Shown here: piece after piece, positions 17,737 through 26,561 of the stretch | Layout of the letters: the number at the start of each line of letters is the position of its first letter | Position numbering within the stretch: position 1 is the first letter of the stretch | Origin: IDS-8 sp040902105 | Lineage (GTDB): Bacteria; Pseudomonadota; Gammaproteobacteria; Steroidobacterales; Woeseiaceae | Direction: 5' to 3' | Assembly: GCA_040902105.1 (NCBI GenBank) | Contig: JBBDXW010000075.1 | Coordinates: 164,725 to 228,724, forward strand | DNA: 64,000 nt | Position numbers and translations under genes: made by a program | Notes under the pieces: generated by a model | The model's database searches: none | What the model saw: only the letters and a program-made list of their open reading frames with translations | What the model was told of the DNA's origin: nothing

Positions 17737-18549
17737 CTATCGCTGGCAATTGCTGCAATAGAACGTCGAGCGCTGCCCGAGCACGATCGCCGAGACCGGC
17801 TTTTTGCAGATCAGGCACGGCAGGCCGTCCCGGCCGTAAACGCCAAGCTCCTGTCGAAAATAGCCGGGCTCACCATCGCCGCCGTGGAAATCCCTGAGAG
17901 TCGTGCCGCCGGCCTCGATCGCGCGATCCACCACGCTCCGGATTGCGTCGGCCAAAGTCAGCATCCGCCGTAGCGCGATCCGGTCGGCGCGCCGCTTCGG
18001 ATGAATACCGGCGAGAAAAAGCGACTCGCTCGCGTAGATATTGCCGACGCCGACGACAACGCCTGCGTTCATGATGAATTGCTTGACGGAGATACGCCGG
18101 CCGCGCGCCGCCCGCCACAGGTAGCGTCCGTCGAAGGTGTCGGACAGCGGCTCCGGGCCAAGATTCCTGAGCAGCGGGTGACCGGCGGGATCGTCGGTCC
18201 AGAGCAGCGAGCCGAAGCGGCGCGGATCGCGAAACCGGAGCGCCTTGCCGTTTGCGACCTCGATGTCGACGTGATCGTGCTTTCCGGCAGGTTCGTCCGG
18301 ATGGACGATACGCAGGCTTCCGGACATGCCGAGGTGCAGCATCAGGGTGCCGCCGTCGGTCTCGAACAGCAGGTACTTGGCCCGGCGCCGCAGAGAACGA
18401 ATGAATTTTCCGGGTAAGTCCCGGTCTATCTCAACAGGCACAGGCCAGCGCAGCCGCCGCTCGCGGACGGTGACCCTGCGGACCTGCTGCTGCTCCAGCC
18501 AGGGCGCGATGCCGCGACGACTGGTTTCGACTTCCGGTAGCTCGGGCAT
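17737..18549 (-). CDS. mutM: Formamidopyrimidine-DNA glycosylase
   Basis: 270 residues beginning MPELPEVET, where Pro2 is the catalytic nucleophile and Glu3 assists. The helix-two-turn-helix reads VGVGNIYASESLF, and a C-terminal zinc finger is formed by CLICKK and CSNCQR. It removes oxidised purines such as 8-oxoguanine. It converges on coaD, a common neighbour. Confidence 0.95.
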   Translation of the reverse strand: MPELPEVETSRRGIAPWLEQQQVRRVTVRERRLRWPVPVEIDRDLPGKFIRSLRRRAKYLLFETDGGTLMLHLGMSGSLRIVHPDEPAGKHDHVDIEVANGKALRFRDPRRFGSLLWTDDPAGHPLLRNLGPEPLSDTFDGRYLWRAARGRRISVKQFIMNAGVVVGVGNIYASESLFLAGIHPKRRADRIALRRMLTLADAIRSVVDRAIEAGGTTLRDFHGGDGEPGYFRQELGVYGRDGLPCLICKKPVSAIVLGQRSTFYCSNCQR

Positions 18550-18682
18550 GTCAATTCCGGGAATGTGACCGGCGCCCACTATACCTTCGCGCGGAAAGCG
18601 CGAGAATGAGCGTGGATCCCCGAAGCAGGGAGCCGAGCGGCAGTGACGATTGGCAGTTGAGGTCAATTCGCGGGATGGGCTG

Positions 18683-18744
18683 TTGGAACCCGCGAGAGCG
18701 GGCGATTCCCGCGTCGATTGTTCGCCCGTTTTCGCGGGCTCCAA
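18683..18744. repeat. REP-like palindrome, family A copy 2
   Basis: The best conserved copy: TTGGAACCCGCGAGAGCGGG at the left and CCCGTTTTCGCGGGCTCCAA at the right around a short centre. It lies in the 283-bp gap between mutM and the desaturase, where nothing else is recognised apart from the desaturase start region. Confidence 0.65.
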
Positions 18745-18832
18745 CAGGGATGCTCCGTTGGTCACTGTCCCCTGTCTCCCGAATCACGATATAGTGCGAC
18801 CCTTGATAAACCTGGACGAGTGGTAAACCCGA

Positions 18833-20011
18833 ATGGAATACCTTTATGGCCTGCTGAATCTTTCTTTCTGGGGCTACGTTGCCGTGACCCTGGTCATGGT
18901 CCAGATTACGATGATGGCCGTAACCCTTTATCTGCATCGCGACCAGGCGCATCGCGCGATCAATCTGCATCCGGTGCTCCGGCATTTCTTCCGCTTCTGG
19001 ATCTGGTGCACCTCCGGAATGCTGACGAAGGAATGGGTCGCGGTGCATCGCAAGCATCACGCGTTCTGCGAAACGGCGGACGATCCGCACAGCCCGCAGA
19101 TATTCGGCCTGAAGAAAGTCATGCTGGAAGGCGCAGAACTTTATCGCACCGAAAAGAACAAGCCCGAGACGCTGGAAAAGTACGGCCGCGGTGCGCCGGA
19201 TGACTGGCTCGAGAGGAACGTGTATCTGCGCTATCCCTGGGGCGGCATCGCTCTTATGGTGGTTGTCGACCTGCTCCTGTTCGGTGTACCGGGCATCACC
19301 ATCATTGCGGTACAGATGGTTTCAATGCCTCTCTTCGCCGCGGGCGTAATCAACGGGCTCGGACACCACAGCGGCTACCGCAACTTCGAATGCGATGATG
19401 CCGCTACGAACCTTCTGCCGTGGGGATTCCTGGTCGGCGGCGAAGAGCTGCACAACAATCATCATGCGTTCCCGACCTCGGCGAAGTTCTCCGTGCGCCG
19501 CTGGGAGTTCGACATAGGCTGGCTCTACATCTGCCTTTTTCGCGTCCTCAAACTCGCCAGGGTCAATAAAGTTGCGCCACGCCCGATGCTCCAGCGAAGC
19601 CCGCGCCAGCACGTCGACATCGACAACCTGCGTGCGATTATCGTCAATCGCATGCACGTTCTGCGCGACTACACGAAGCAGGTGACGCTGCCGGTTCTGA
19701 GATACGAGCGGGCTACCGCTGCCGGCAATTCGGCTCTGCGCAAGGCGAAGAAACTGCTCGTCAGGCAACCGAAACTGCTGGACGACGGTGCGCGGCGCCG
19801 GCTCGGCGAATTGTTGTCCGACAATGCTGCATTGCAAACGGTGCATGAGTTCCGCGAAAAACTCAGAACACTCTGGAGCGGCGCGAACGTCAGCAACGAG
19901 CGGCTGCTGCAGCAACTGAAAGACTGGTGTGCCGAGGCGGAAGCGAGCGGCATCAAGGTCCTCGAGGATTTCGCGGCACGCCTGAGGTCGTACCAGCTTT
20001 CAGGTCATTAG
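18833..20011 (+). CDS. Membrane fatty acid desaturase
   Basis: 392 residues. Three histidine clusters expected of a di-iron desaturase are present: LHRDQAHRA, VHRKHHAF and LHNNHHAFP, set among four hydrophobic helices. It should introduce a double bond into acyl chains at the inner membrane and adjust fluidity. The C-terminal 140 or so residues are charged and helical, an extension seen in part of this family. Start ATG 18833. Confidence 0.88.
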   Translation: MEYLYGLLNLSFWGYVAVTLVMVQITMMAVTLYLHRDQAHRAINLHPVLRHFFRFWIWCTSGMLTKEWVAVHRKHHAFCETADDPHSPQIFGLKKVMLEGAELYRTEKNKPETLEKYGRGAPDDWLERNVYLRYPWGGIALMVVVDLLLFGVPGITIIAVQMVSMPLFAAGVINGLGHHSGYRNFECDDAATNLLPWGFLVGGEELHNNHHAFPTSAKFSVRRWEFDIGWLYICLFRVLKLARVNKVAPRPMLQRSPRQHVDIDNLRAIIVNRMHVLRDYTKQVTLPVLRYERATAAGNSALRKAKKLLVRQPKLLDDGARRRLGELLSDNAALQTVHEFREKLRTLWSGANVSNERLLQQLKDWCAEAEASGIKVLEDFAARLRSYQLSGH

Positions 20012-20014
20012 ATA

Positions 20015-20103
20015 AGCGCTGTAGGAGCCCGCCATTGCGGGCGACAATGCGCCTTCGACGATCGTTGCGGTGGTCGCCCGCAATGGCGGGCTCCTACAGC
20101 GCT
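20015..20103. repeat. REP-like palindrome, family B copy 1
   Basis: Two perfect 31-bp arms beginning AGCGCTGTAGGAGCCCGCCA, separated by a 27-bp centre. It directly follows the desaturase stop. A weaker relative lies at 63151-63225. Confidence 0.75.
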
Positions 20104-20120
20104 CCTAATCGCGACTTGCG

Positions 20121-20149
20121 AAAAAAAACCGCCGAAAGGCGGTTTTTTT
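20121..20149. terminator. Bidirectional intrinsic terminator
   Basis: AAAAAAAACCGCC-GAAA-GGCGGTTTTTTT: a GC stem with a GAAA loop and T-runs on both strands, placed between the desaturase and the leftward rpmB-rpmG genes, so it ends both. Confidence 0.9.
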
Positions 20150-20173
20150 CAAGCAGCACGCATCGAGCGCAAG

Positions 20174-20329
20174 CTATTTGATCTTCGCTTCCTTGTAGAG
20201 CACGTGCTTGCGTGCCCTGGGGTCGTATTTTTTCGTTTCCATCTTGTCGGGGTGCAGCCGCTTGTTCTTCGTCGTCGTGTAGAAGTGGCCGGTTCCGGCG
20301 CTGGATACAAGTCTGATTTTTTCACGCAT
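20174..20329 (-). CDS. rpmG: 50S ribosomal protein L33
   Basis: 51 residues, start ATG 20329 with GGAGG upstream. MREKIRLVSSAGTGHFYTTT is the standard opening, and the zinc-binding cysteines of the C+ type are absent, as usual in gammaproteobacteria. It follows rpmB in the usual order. Confidence 0.95.
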   Translation of the reverse strand: MREKIRLVSSAGTGHFYTTTKNKRLHPDKMETKKYDPRARKHVLYKEAKIK

Positions 20330-20372
20330 TATGAGATCCTCCCGGGCACCTGGTGTCGTGTCCCACAAATAA

Positions 20373-20609
20373 CTAGATCTTCTGACCCTGAGCGCGCAGG
20401 TCTGCAAGTACTTTCTCTATACCGCGTTTGTCGATAATGCGCAGACCCTTATGGGACACGCGAAGGCGCACGAAGCGCTTCTCGGATTCGAGCCAGAAAC
20501 GCTTGCTTTGCAGGTTCGGCAAAAAGCGTCGGCGCGTCTTGTTGTTGGCGTGGGACACGTTATTGCCGCTCTGCGGACGCTTTCCCGTCACCTGGCAAAC
20601 CCTGGACAT
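20373..20609 (-). CDS. rpmB: 50S ribosomal protein L28
   Basis: 78 residues with the normal opening MSRVCQVTGKRPQSGNNVSH and the expected length. It is the first gene of rpmB-rpmG. Confidence 0.96.
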   Translation of the reverse strand: MSRVCQVTGKRPQSGNNVSHANNKTRRRFLPNLQSKRFWLESEKRFVRLRVSHKGLRIIDKRGIEKVLADLRAQGQKI

Positions 20610-20766
20610 GGCTTCAAGTCTCTGATTCTACGAAAAGGTTGCCCGCGGAGGGCGGGCAAAGAGCGGGACTTTATACCAGCCTCGGGCGCCATCTTCAAGA
20701 CCGGGGATCGCCGAACCTCCGGGCCGGACGGACCGTTCCCTCGCTGTCAGCGTGCCCGGTCAGTCG

Positions 20767-21441
20767 TCACAGCATGCCTCGGCTGGCGAGCGATGTACTG
20801 ACGCCGTCACCGATGACGAGGTGGTCCAGCAGCCTTATGTCGACGAGTTCGAGGGCCGCTTTGAGCCGCCGCGTAATGCGCTCGTCCGCCTGGCTCGGCT
20901 CGGCAACGCCCGATGGGTGATTGTGCGCCAGTATCACGGCCGCGGCGTTCACGGAAAGCGCCTGCTTGACGACCTCGCGCGGGTACACGCTGGTGCCGTC
21001 GATCGTGCCGCGGAACAGTTCCTCGAACGAGATGATGCGGTGGCGATTGTCGAGATAGATGCAACAGAACAGTTCGTGAGGAAGGTCGCGCAGACGGGCC
21101 ATCAGGAACGCTTCCGTGTCGGCCGGGCTGCGAATCGGCTGTCCGGTCGTCAGGGCCTGCTCGTAATAGCGCCTCGCCAGTTCCGGAAGGGCTTTGAGGA
21201 CCGCCAGCCGGGCTTCGCCGATGCCCTTCTCGGCCAGCAGTTCGCTGTTTCCCGCCGTCAACAGTTTCCGCAGGCCGCCGAAGCGGTCCAGCAACCGCCC
21301 CGAAAGCGCCACGGCGGCCTCGGGCTTTACGCCACGCTGAAAGATGATCGCCAGTAACTCCGCCTCGGACAGCGATGCGGCCGTCGAACCGAGCAGCCTC
21401 GCGCGCGGCCGCGCATCAAAGGCAGTAGTATTTCGTGCCAC
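20767..21441 (-). CDS. radC: RadC/YicR family JAB-domain protein
   Basis: 224 residues from GTG 21441, supported by AAGGAG 5 bp upstream. An N-terminal helix-hairpin-helix region (SEAELLAIIF) is followed by a JAB/MPN metalloprotease-like domain with the motif HNHPSG. The name RadC is historical and no repair role is established. It sits upstream of rpmB as in many proteobacteria and is divergent from coaBC. Confidence 0.9.
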   Translation of the reverse strand: MARNTTAFDARPRARLLGSTAASLSEAELLAIIFQRGVKPEAAVALSGRLLDRFGGLRKLLTAGNSELLAEKGIGEARLAVLKALPELARRYYEQALTTGQPIRSPADTEAFLMARLRDLPHELFCCIYLDNRHRIISFEELFRGTIDGTSVYPREVVKQALSVNAAAVILAHNHPSGVAEPSQADERITRRLKAALELVDIRLLDHLVIGDGVSTSLASRGML

Positions 21442-21671
21442 GGACGCTCCTTGTCCTGAAACGGTCAGCCGCAACCTTGACCGGTGCGCCGGCAGCCAGC
21501 AAGGGGCAAATCACGATGAAATCACCCTGGGAAGTGACCGTAGGAAATCACCGTAGCAGGCACAGATCGAGCGCGGCGGCGCAGGCGAGATGCCGCTCTG
21601 CTGCAGGCCGACGGCTGGTATTGTCACCGGGTGACGGGCTAAGCTGTCAGGAGTACTGACATCGGAAATTC

Positions 21672-22928
21672 ATGAGCAACTTGAACATCCTGCTTGGCGT
21701 CACCGGCAGTATTGCCGCTTACAAGGCGCCCGAGCTTGTGCGCCGGCTGCGCGACCGTGGGGCGTCGGTGCAGGTTGTCATGACATCCGCTGCGTCCCGC
21801 TTCGTCACGGCAACGTCGTTGCAGGCCGTCTCGGCAATGCCGGTGCGCGACACCCTGTGGGACGATGAGGCCGAGGCGGCGATGAGCCATATCGAGCTCG
21901 CACGCTGGGCGAACCTCGTGCTGATTGCGCCGGCGACGGCCGAGGTCATGTCGAAACTGGCGGCCGGTTCGGCGGGCGATTTGCTGACGACGGTATGCCT
22001 GGCAACGGAAGCGCCGCTGGTCATTGCTCCGGCGATGAATCGCCTCATGTGGGCGAACCCGGCGGTGCAGGCAAACCGTGACGTGCTTGCCGGACGCGGT
22101 GTCACGATACTCGGTCCAGGCAGCGGCGGTCAGGCGTGCGGCGAATTCGGCGAAGGACGAATGCTGGAGCCGGACGAGATCGCAAATGTCGTGATGAGCG
22201 CCGGGCGCGGGGCGGTTGTCAGGACTTCTCCCCCATTACTCGCGGGCAAAAACGTCATGATCACCGCCGGTCCGACGCGGGAAGCGATCGATCCGGTGCG
22301 GTTCATCAGTAATCACAGCTCGGGAAAGATGGGCTACGCGCTGGCAAAGGCCGCGGCCGACGCTGGCGCCAGGGTTACTTTAATCAGCGGCCCGGTAGGC
22401 CTCCTGCCTCCCGACCACGTTGACTGCGTCTACGTCGAAAGCGCGGAGCAGATGTTCGCCGAAACGCACAATCGCATTGAGGGCGTGGACATATTCATCG
22501 GCGCCGCGGCTGTCTCCGACTACCGGCCCGCGACTGCGAAGAAGCAGAAGATCAAGAAAAACAATGCGGAGCTGCGCCTCGACCTGGTCAAGGCACCGGA
22601 CACCCTGGCATCCGTTTCGAAGCTGGACAACGGACCGTTTACGGTCGGGTTCGCGGCCGAGACGGAACGGCTTCGCGAACACGCGCTGGCGAAACTGCAG
22701 GGAAAAAAACTCGATCTCATCGTCGCAAACCAGGTCGGAGCCGGCCGCGGCTTCAATTGCGAGGAAAATTCCGTCGAGGTGTACTGGAAATCCGGCGAAC
22801 GATCGTTCCCGATGATGAACAAGGCCGACCTGGCGGTAGAACTCGTCAAGCTGATTGCCGAACACTACGAGTCCGGCCGCGGCACCGGCGCGGCGACCGA
22901 ACTGCCGGCTGTGACCAAAGATTCATAG
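21672..22928 (+). CDS. coaBC: Bifunctional phosphopantothenoylcysteine decarboxylase/synthetase
   Basis: 418 residues. The N-terminal CoaC half binds FMN (LLGVTGSIAAYKAPEL; PATAEVMSKLAAG) and the C-terminal CoaB half has TAGPTREAIDPVRFISNHSS and KKQKIKK. It makes phosphopantothenoylcysteine and decarboxylates it to 4'-phosphopantetheine, the substrate of CoaD encoded at 17223. dut follows after 25 bp. Confidence 0.95.
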   Translation: MSNLNILLGVTGSIAAYKAPELVRRLRDRGASVQVVMTSAASRFVTATSLQAVSAMPVRDTLWDDEAEAAMSHIELARWANLVLIAPATAEVMSKLAAGSAGDLLTTVCLATEAPLVIAPAMNRLMWANPAVQANRDVLAGRGVTILGPGSGGQACGEFGEGRMLEPDEIANVVMSAGRGAVVRTSPPLLAGKNVMITAGPTREAIDPVRFISNHSSGKMGYALAKAAADAGARVTLISGPVGLLPPDHVDCVYVESAEQMFAETHNRIEGVDIFIGAAAVSDYRPATAKKQKIKKNNAELRLDLVKAPDTLASVSKLDNGPFTVGFAAETERLREHALAKLQGKKLDLIVANQVGAGRGFNCEENSVEVYWKSGERSFPMMNKADLAVELVKLIAEHYESGRGTGAATELPAVTKDS

Positions 22929-22953
22929 CTGCCAGAGACGGACGGAATAATCC

Positions 22954-23409
22954 TTGCGAACGATTCAACTGAAGGTTCTGGACCCGCGCGTGGGCGAATC
23001 CGTCCCGCTCCCGGAATACGCAACCGACGGGTCCGCCGGTCTCGACATGCGCGCCTGCATCGACGAGGCGCTCGTGGTCACGCCGGGTGAAACGGTGCTC
23101 GTGCCCACCGGTATGGCGATTCATATTGCCGACCATCGCCTCGCCGCCGTGCTGCTGCCGCGCTCCGGGCTCGGCCACAAGCACGGGCTCGTGCTTGGAA
23201 ACCTGACCGGACTGATCGACTCGGATTACCAGGGGCAGATATTCATATCCTGCTGGAACCGGAGCGGCACGGCGTACGAGATTCAGCCGGGAGAGCGCAT
23301 TGCGCAGATGGTGTTCGTCCCGGTCGAGCAGGTGCGCTTCCAGGTCGTGGATGAGTTCGGCGACAGCAAGCGCGGCAGCGGCGGGTTCGGACACTCCGGG
23401 ACGGGTTAG
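22954..23409 (+). CDS. dut: dUTP diphosphatase
   Basis: 151 residues from TTG 22954. All five trimeric dUTPase motifs can be seen, among them LPRSGLGHKHG, GLIDSDYQG, RIAQMVFVPV and GSGGFGHSG. It hydrolyses dUTP to dUMP, keeping uracil out of DNA. coaBC-dut is a conserved pair. Its end overlaps the convergent DUF4124 gene by 4 bp. Confidence 0.95.
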   Translation: MRTIQLKVLDPRVGESVPLPEYATDGSAGLDMRACIDEALVVTPGETVLVPTGMAIHIADHRLAAVLLPRSGLGHKHGLVLGNLTGLIDSDYQGQIFISCWNRSGTAYEIQPGERIAQMVFVPVEQVRFQVVDEFGDSKRGSGGFGHSGTG

Positions 23410-24029
23410 TCCAGCCCTTTCAGCGATTTGAAGCGGGTGATGTCGCCGTCGAAGCGGGCGACGATGTTCTGTTCGTCCTTCTGAAAGCGCTGCAGGTTCT
23501 GTTCGTGGCGCGCGATGGTTTCGCGGGTGGTCGCCATGTCGGCGGCGAGAGCAGGATCGATCATCGCGGAGTCCGGATCTTCGCTGTATGGAAGAAAACG
23601 CGACGCTTCCTGTTCCAGGGTATCGAGCCGCTTCTGCAGGTTGCGCAGGTACAGCTCGGTGACGCGCGACTGTGCCTGGAACAGTTCCACGCGCCGGTCG
23701 CGATGCATGACGATCTCGTCGATCGAAAGGTAGGTCGCGAGCAGCGCCTGGTCCTGCCGGCGGCGCAATTCGCGCTCCCCGCGCAATTCTTCCTCGTGTT
23801 TTTCCGCGGCAATCTCTTCGTCGGATTTCTTACCCCGGAGAATGCCCAGGGTGACCCCGTGCTCGTTGACTACCTGCTTGTCGACTTCCGCATATTCCGC
23901 CGGAATGCTGTCCCCGTAGTGGACGTTTCCCTCTTTGTCGACCCAGCGGTAAAGCTTCTGGTCCTCCGCGCCGGCGGCCGCCTGCGGCAGGGCAAAAAGC
24001 ATGGCGGCGGTAAGCAGCAGAATTCTCAT
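23406..24029 (-). CDS. DUF4124 periplasmic protein with coiled coil
   Basis: 207 residues. A signal peptide (residues 1-20) precedes the DUF4124 motif LYRWVDKEGNVHYGDSIP, followed by a long charged helical region (about residues 70-200) likely to be a coiled coil. Function unknown; a second DUF4124 protein lies at 43992. Confidence 0.75.
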   Translation of the reverse strand: MRILLLTAAMLFALPQAAAGAEDQKLYRWVDKEGNVHYGDSIPAEYAEVDKQVVNEHGVTLGILRGKKSDEEIAAEKHEEELRGERELRRRQDQALLATYLSIDEIVMHRDRRVELFQAQSRVTELYLRNLQKRLDTLEQEASRFLPYSEDPDSAMIDPALAADMATTRETIARHEQNLQRFQKDEQNIVARFDGDITRFKSLKGLD

Positions 24030-24165
24030 CAGATTACTATCACATGCAACCGAGCCGTCGAAACAGGGACTGGTTCGCGAATTTGCAGCTTGGTTGTGCC
24101 CGGGAGGCTGTAAACCGCCCTGTTTTTACAACGGCGTCAGAGGTTTGCAAGCTGCGCGCAAACGT

Positions 24166-24828
24166 TCAGGTACTGACGAGCCCGGCATTTATCCCGTATT
24201 TTTCGCGGTAGTCGACGACAGGCTGCAGGTATTCGCCGAACTCATCCGATTCCTCCAGAAGATCGATCAGGTCCTCCAGCCGCACGATGCTGATGACCGG
24301 AATGCCCAACGTCTGCTCGAGCTCCTGGACCGCGGACCGGGAGTCGCGCCCGACCTCTTCGCGATCGAGCGAGATCACCAGGCCCGCTACGGTGGCTCCG
24401 GAGCCGAGAATGATCTGCTTCGCCTCGCGGGCCGCAGTGCCGGCCGTGATGACATCGTCCACGATCAGGACTTTGCCGCTCAACGGCGCGCCGACAACGC
24501 TGCCGCCTTCGCCGTGCCCCTTCTCCTCCTTGCGATTGAACGTGTAGGGAACATCGACATCATGGTGCTCGGCGAGAGCCGCTGCAGCCAGCGCCACGAG
24601 CGGTATGCCCTTGTAGGCGGGGCCGAACAACATGTCATATTCGATTTTGGAGGCAGCGATCGCGGCCGCGTAATATCGCCCGAGTTTCGCCGCCGCATAG
24701 CCGCTGCTGAACAGACCGGTGTTGAAGAAGTACGGACTCACGCGTCCGGATTTGAGCGTGAACTCCCCGAAACGCAGCACGCCGAGCTCTAGCGCGAGGT
24801 CGAGGAATTCCTGTTTGTAGGCACGCAT
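24166..24828 (-). CDS. pyrE: Orotate phosphoribosyltransferase
   Basis: 220 residues. The PRPP-binding motif is VLIVDDVITAGTA, and FGEFTLKSGRVSPYF is typical of PyrE. It converts orotate and PRPP to OMP in pyrimidine synthesis. It is divergent from the exonuclease III gene, with 204 bp between starts that show no clear attenuator. Confidence 0.94.
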   Translation of the reverse strand: MRAYKQEFLDLALELGVLRFGEFTLKSGRVSPYFFNTGLFSSGYAAAKLGRYYAAAIAASKIEYDMLFGPAYKGIPLVALAAAALAEHHDVDVPYTFNRKEEKGHGEGGSVVGAPLSGKVLIVDDVITAGTAAREAKQIILGSGATVAGLVISLDREEVGRDSRSAVQELEQTLGIPVISIVRLEDLIDLLEESDEFGEYLQPVVDYREKYGINAGLVST

Positions 24829-25032
24829 GTCGAGTTGGACTCAGAGTCAGCTTCTGTATTATTGCCGGTCGTATCAACGCGCAGGGTGGCCGCGAGTATG
24901 ACATACCGTGGACGGATTTTCTGTATCGTGATCATGTCGATCGCGCATATCCGCCGTTCGGCGATCCGTGACGGTGCTGTCGCGGGACGGAGACATGGGC
25001 AACGCGATTCTTAGCCAGGCAGGAGCGAAAAA

Positions 25033-25863
25033 TTGTTTCGAGTGATCAGTATCAACGTAAACGGCATTCGCTCTGCTGCGCGAAAAGGATTTTTTGCGTG
25101 GCTCGCGACTCAGCAACCGGATGTCGTCTGCATTCAGGAAACCAGATCGCAGCATCATCAGCTGACCGACGGCTGCTTCGCCCCGGAGGGATATCACTGT
25201 TACTACGAGGACGCCGTTCGAAAAGGTTACAGCGGTGTCGCAATCTACTCGCGTCACAGACCGGATGCCGTCGTGCGCGGCTTCGGCACGACGGAATTCG
25301 ACGACGAGGGCCGCTACCTGGAAATCCGTCTCGGCAAACTCCGGATCGTCTCCGTCTACCTGCCCTCGGGCTCGGCCGGGGAGGCGCGACAGGCATCGAA
25401 ATTCCGTTTTCTCGATGCATTTGTTCCACACCTCCAGAAACTGATGCGGTGCCGCGCCGAGTACATCCTTTGCGGGGACTGGAACATCGCGCACAAGGAA
25501 ATCGACCTGAAGAACTGGCGCGCGAACCAGAAGAATTCGGGCTTCCTGCCGGAGGAGCGGCGCTGGCTCGATGCCCTCTTCGACGAGCATCGGTTTGTCG
25601 ACGGCTTTCGCGTGGTCAATCAGCAGCCCGACCAGTACACGTGGTGGTCGAACCGGGGCCGGGCGTGGGACAAGAATGTGGGATGGCGGATCGATTACCA
25701 GATCGTGACGCCGGGGCTGCGCGACAGAATACTGCGTGCGGATATTTACAAGGCGCAGCGCTTTTCCGATCACGCGCCTTTAATTGTGGACTTCGGTCTC
25801 GAGCTTGCCGGCACGGATTCCACGCCGGATGCTTCGGGCATATTGCGCACCCAGGACAGGTAA
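25033..25863 (+). CDS. xth: Exodeoxyribonuclease III / AP endonuclease
   Basis: 276 residues from TTG 25033, with AGGAGCG upstream. Conserved sites are INVNGIRSA, CIQETRSQ, CGDWNIAH and the terminal SDHAPL. It cuts DNA at abasic sites in base excision repair and would act after MutM. Confidence 0.93.
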   Translation: MFRVISINVNGIRSAARKGFFAWLATQQPDVVCIQETRSQHHQLTDGCFAPEGYHCYYEDAVRKGYSGVAIYSRHRPDAVVRGFGTTEFDDEGRYLEIRLGKLRIVSVYLPSGSAGEARQASKFRFLDAFVPHLQKLMRCRAEYILCGDWNIAHKEIDLKNWRANQKNSGFLPEERRWLDALFDEHRFVDGFRVVNQQPDQYTWWSNRGRAWDKNVGWRIDYQIVTPGLRDRILRADIYKAQRFSDHAPLIVDFGLELAGTDSTPDASGILRTQDR

Positions 25864-25934
25864 GTCTGCCGGCATTGCTCGACGAAGTCCGTCCCTGTTT
25901 CCCGGACGATCCCTTGGCCGAAGGAGAGGCCCGA

Positions 25935-26552
25935 TCAAAAGATTGCGGCAGCCCCGTCGACGATGAACTGTACCGCAAGCGCCGCGAGCACGACTCCCGA
26001 CAGGCGATTGACGACGTTGGCGCCGGTCACGCCCATGCCGCGCATGACGAGCGGCGTCAGGCGCATCAATACATAGGTGATCGCGAGCACCAGCACCACG
26101 ACGCCGAACAGGCCGAGCGACAGCAGCAGGTCGTCCCTGGCCGCCCCGAATGTCAGCAGGACGATCGCGAGTGCGCCCGGGCCGGCGATGAATGGGAACG
26201 CGAGCGGAAAGACCGCGATGTCGGCCCGCTTGCGGCTCTCGTCGAGTTCCTCCGAGGTCGTGCGCGTGCCGGACTCGCGCGCGAACACCATCTCGAGCGC
26301 GATCAGGAACAGCATGATACCGCCGGCGATGCGGAACGCGTCGATGCTGATGCCCATCATGCGCAGGAACCAGGCGCCGCCGACCGCAAACAGCAGCAGT
26401 ACGACTCCCGAAACGATCACGGCCTTCAGGGCCATGCGCCGGCGGGACGTCTCGTCGTCACCGGCAGTCACGGCCGCGAACAGCGGCACCAGCGAGATCG
26501 GCTCGACGACGACGAAGAACAGGACGAAAAACTTCAGCAGTTCGTCGATCAT
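25935..26552 (-). CDS. MarC family membrane protein
   Basis: 205 residues with six hydrophobic segments, starting FFVLFFVVVEPISLVPLF and including PLAFPFIAGPGALAIVLL, both typical of MarC/YchE/YhgN proteins. Transport is suspected but the substrate is unknown. It lies 9 bp after ampG on the same strand. Confidence 0.85.
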   Translation of the reverse strand: MIDELLKFFVLFFVVVEPISLVPLFAAVTAGDDETSRRRMALKAVIVSGVVLLLFAVGGAWFLRMMGISIDAFRIAGGIMLFLIALEMVFARESGTRTTSEELDESRKRADIAVFPLAFPFIAGPGALAIVLLTFGAARDDLLLSLGLFGVVVLVLAITYVLMRLTPLVMRGMGVTGANVVNRLSGVVLAALAVQFIVDGAAAIF

Positions 26553-26561
26553 GCGTTGCCG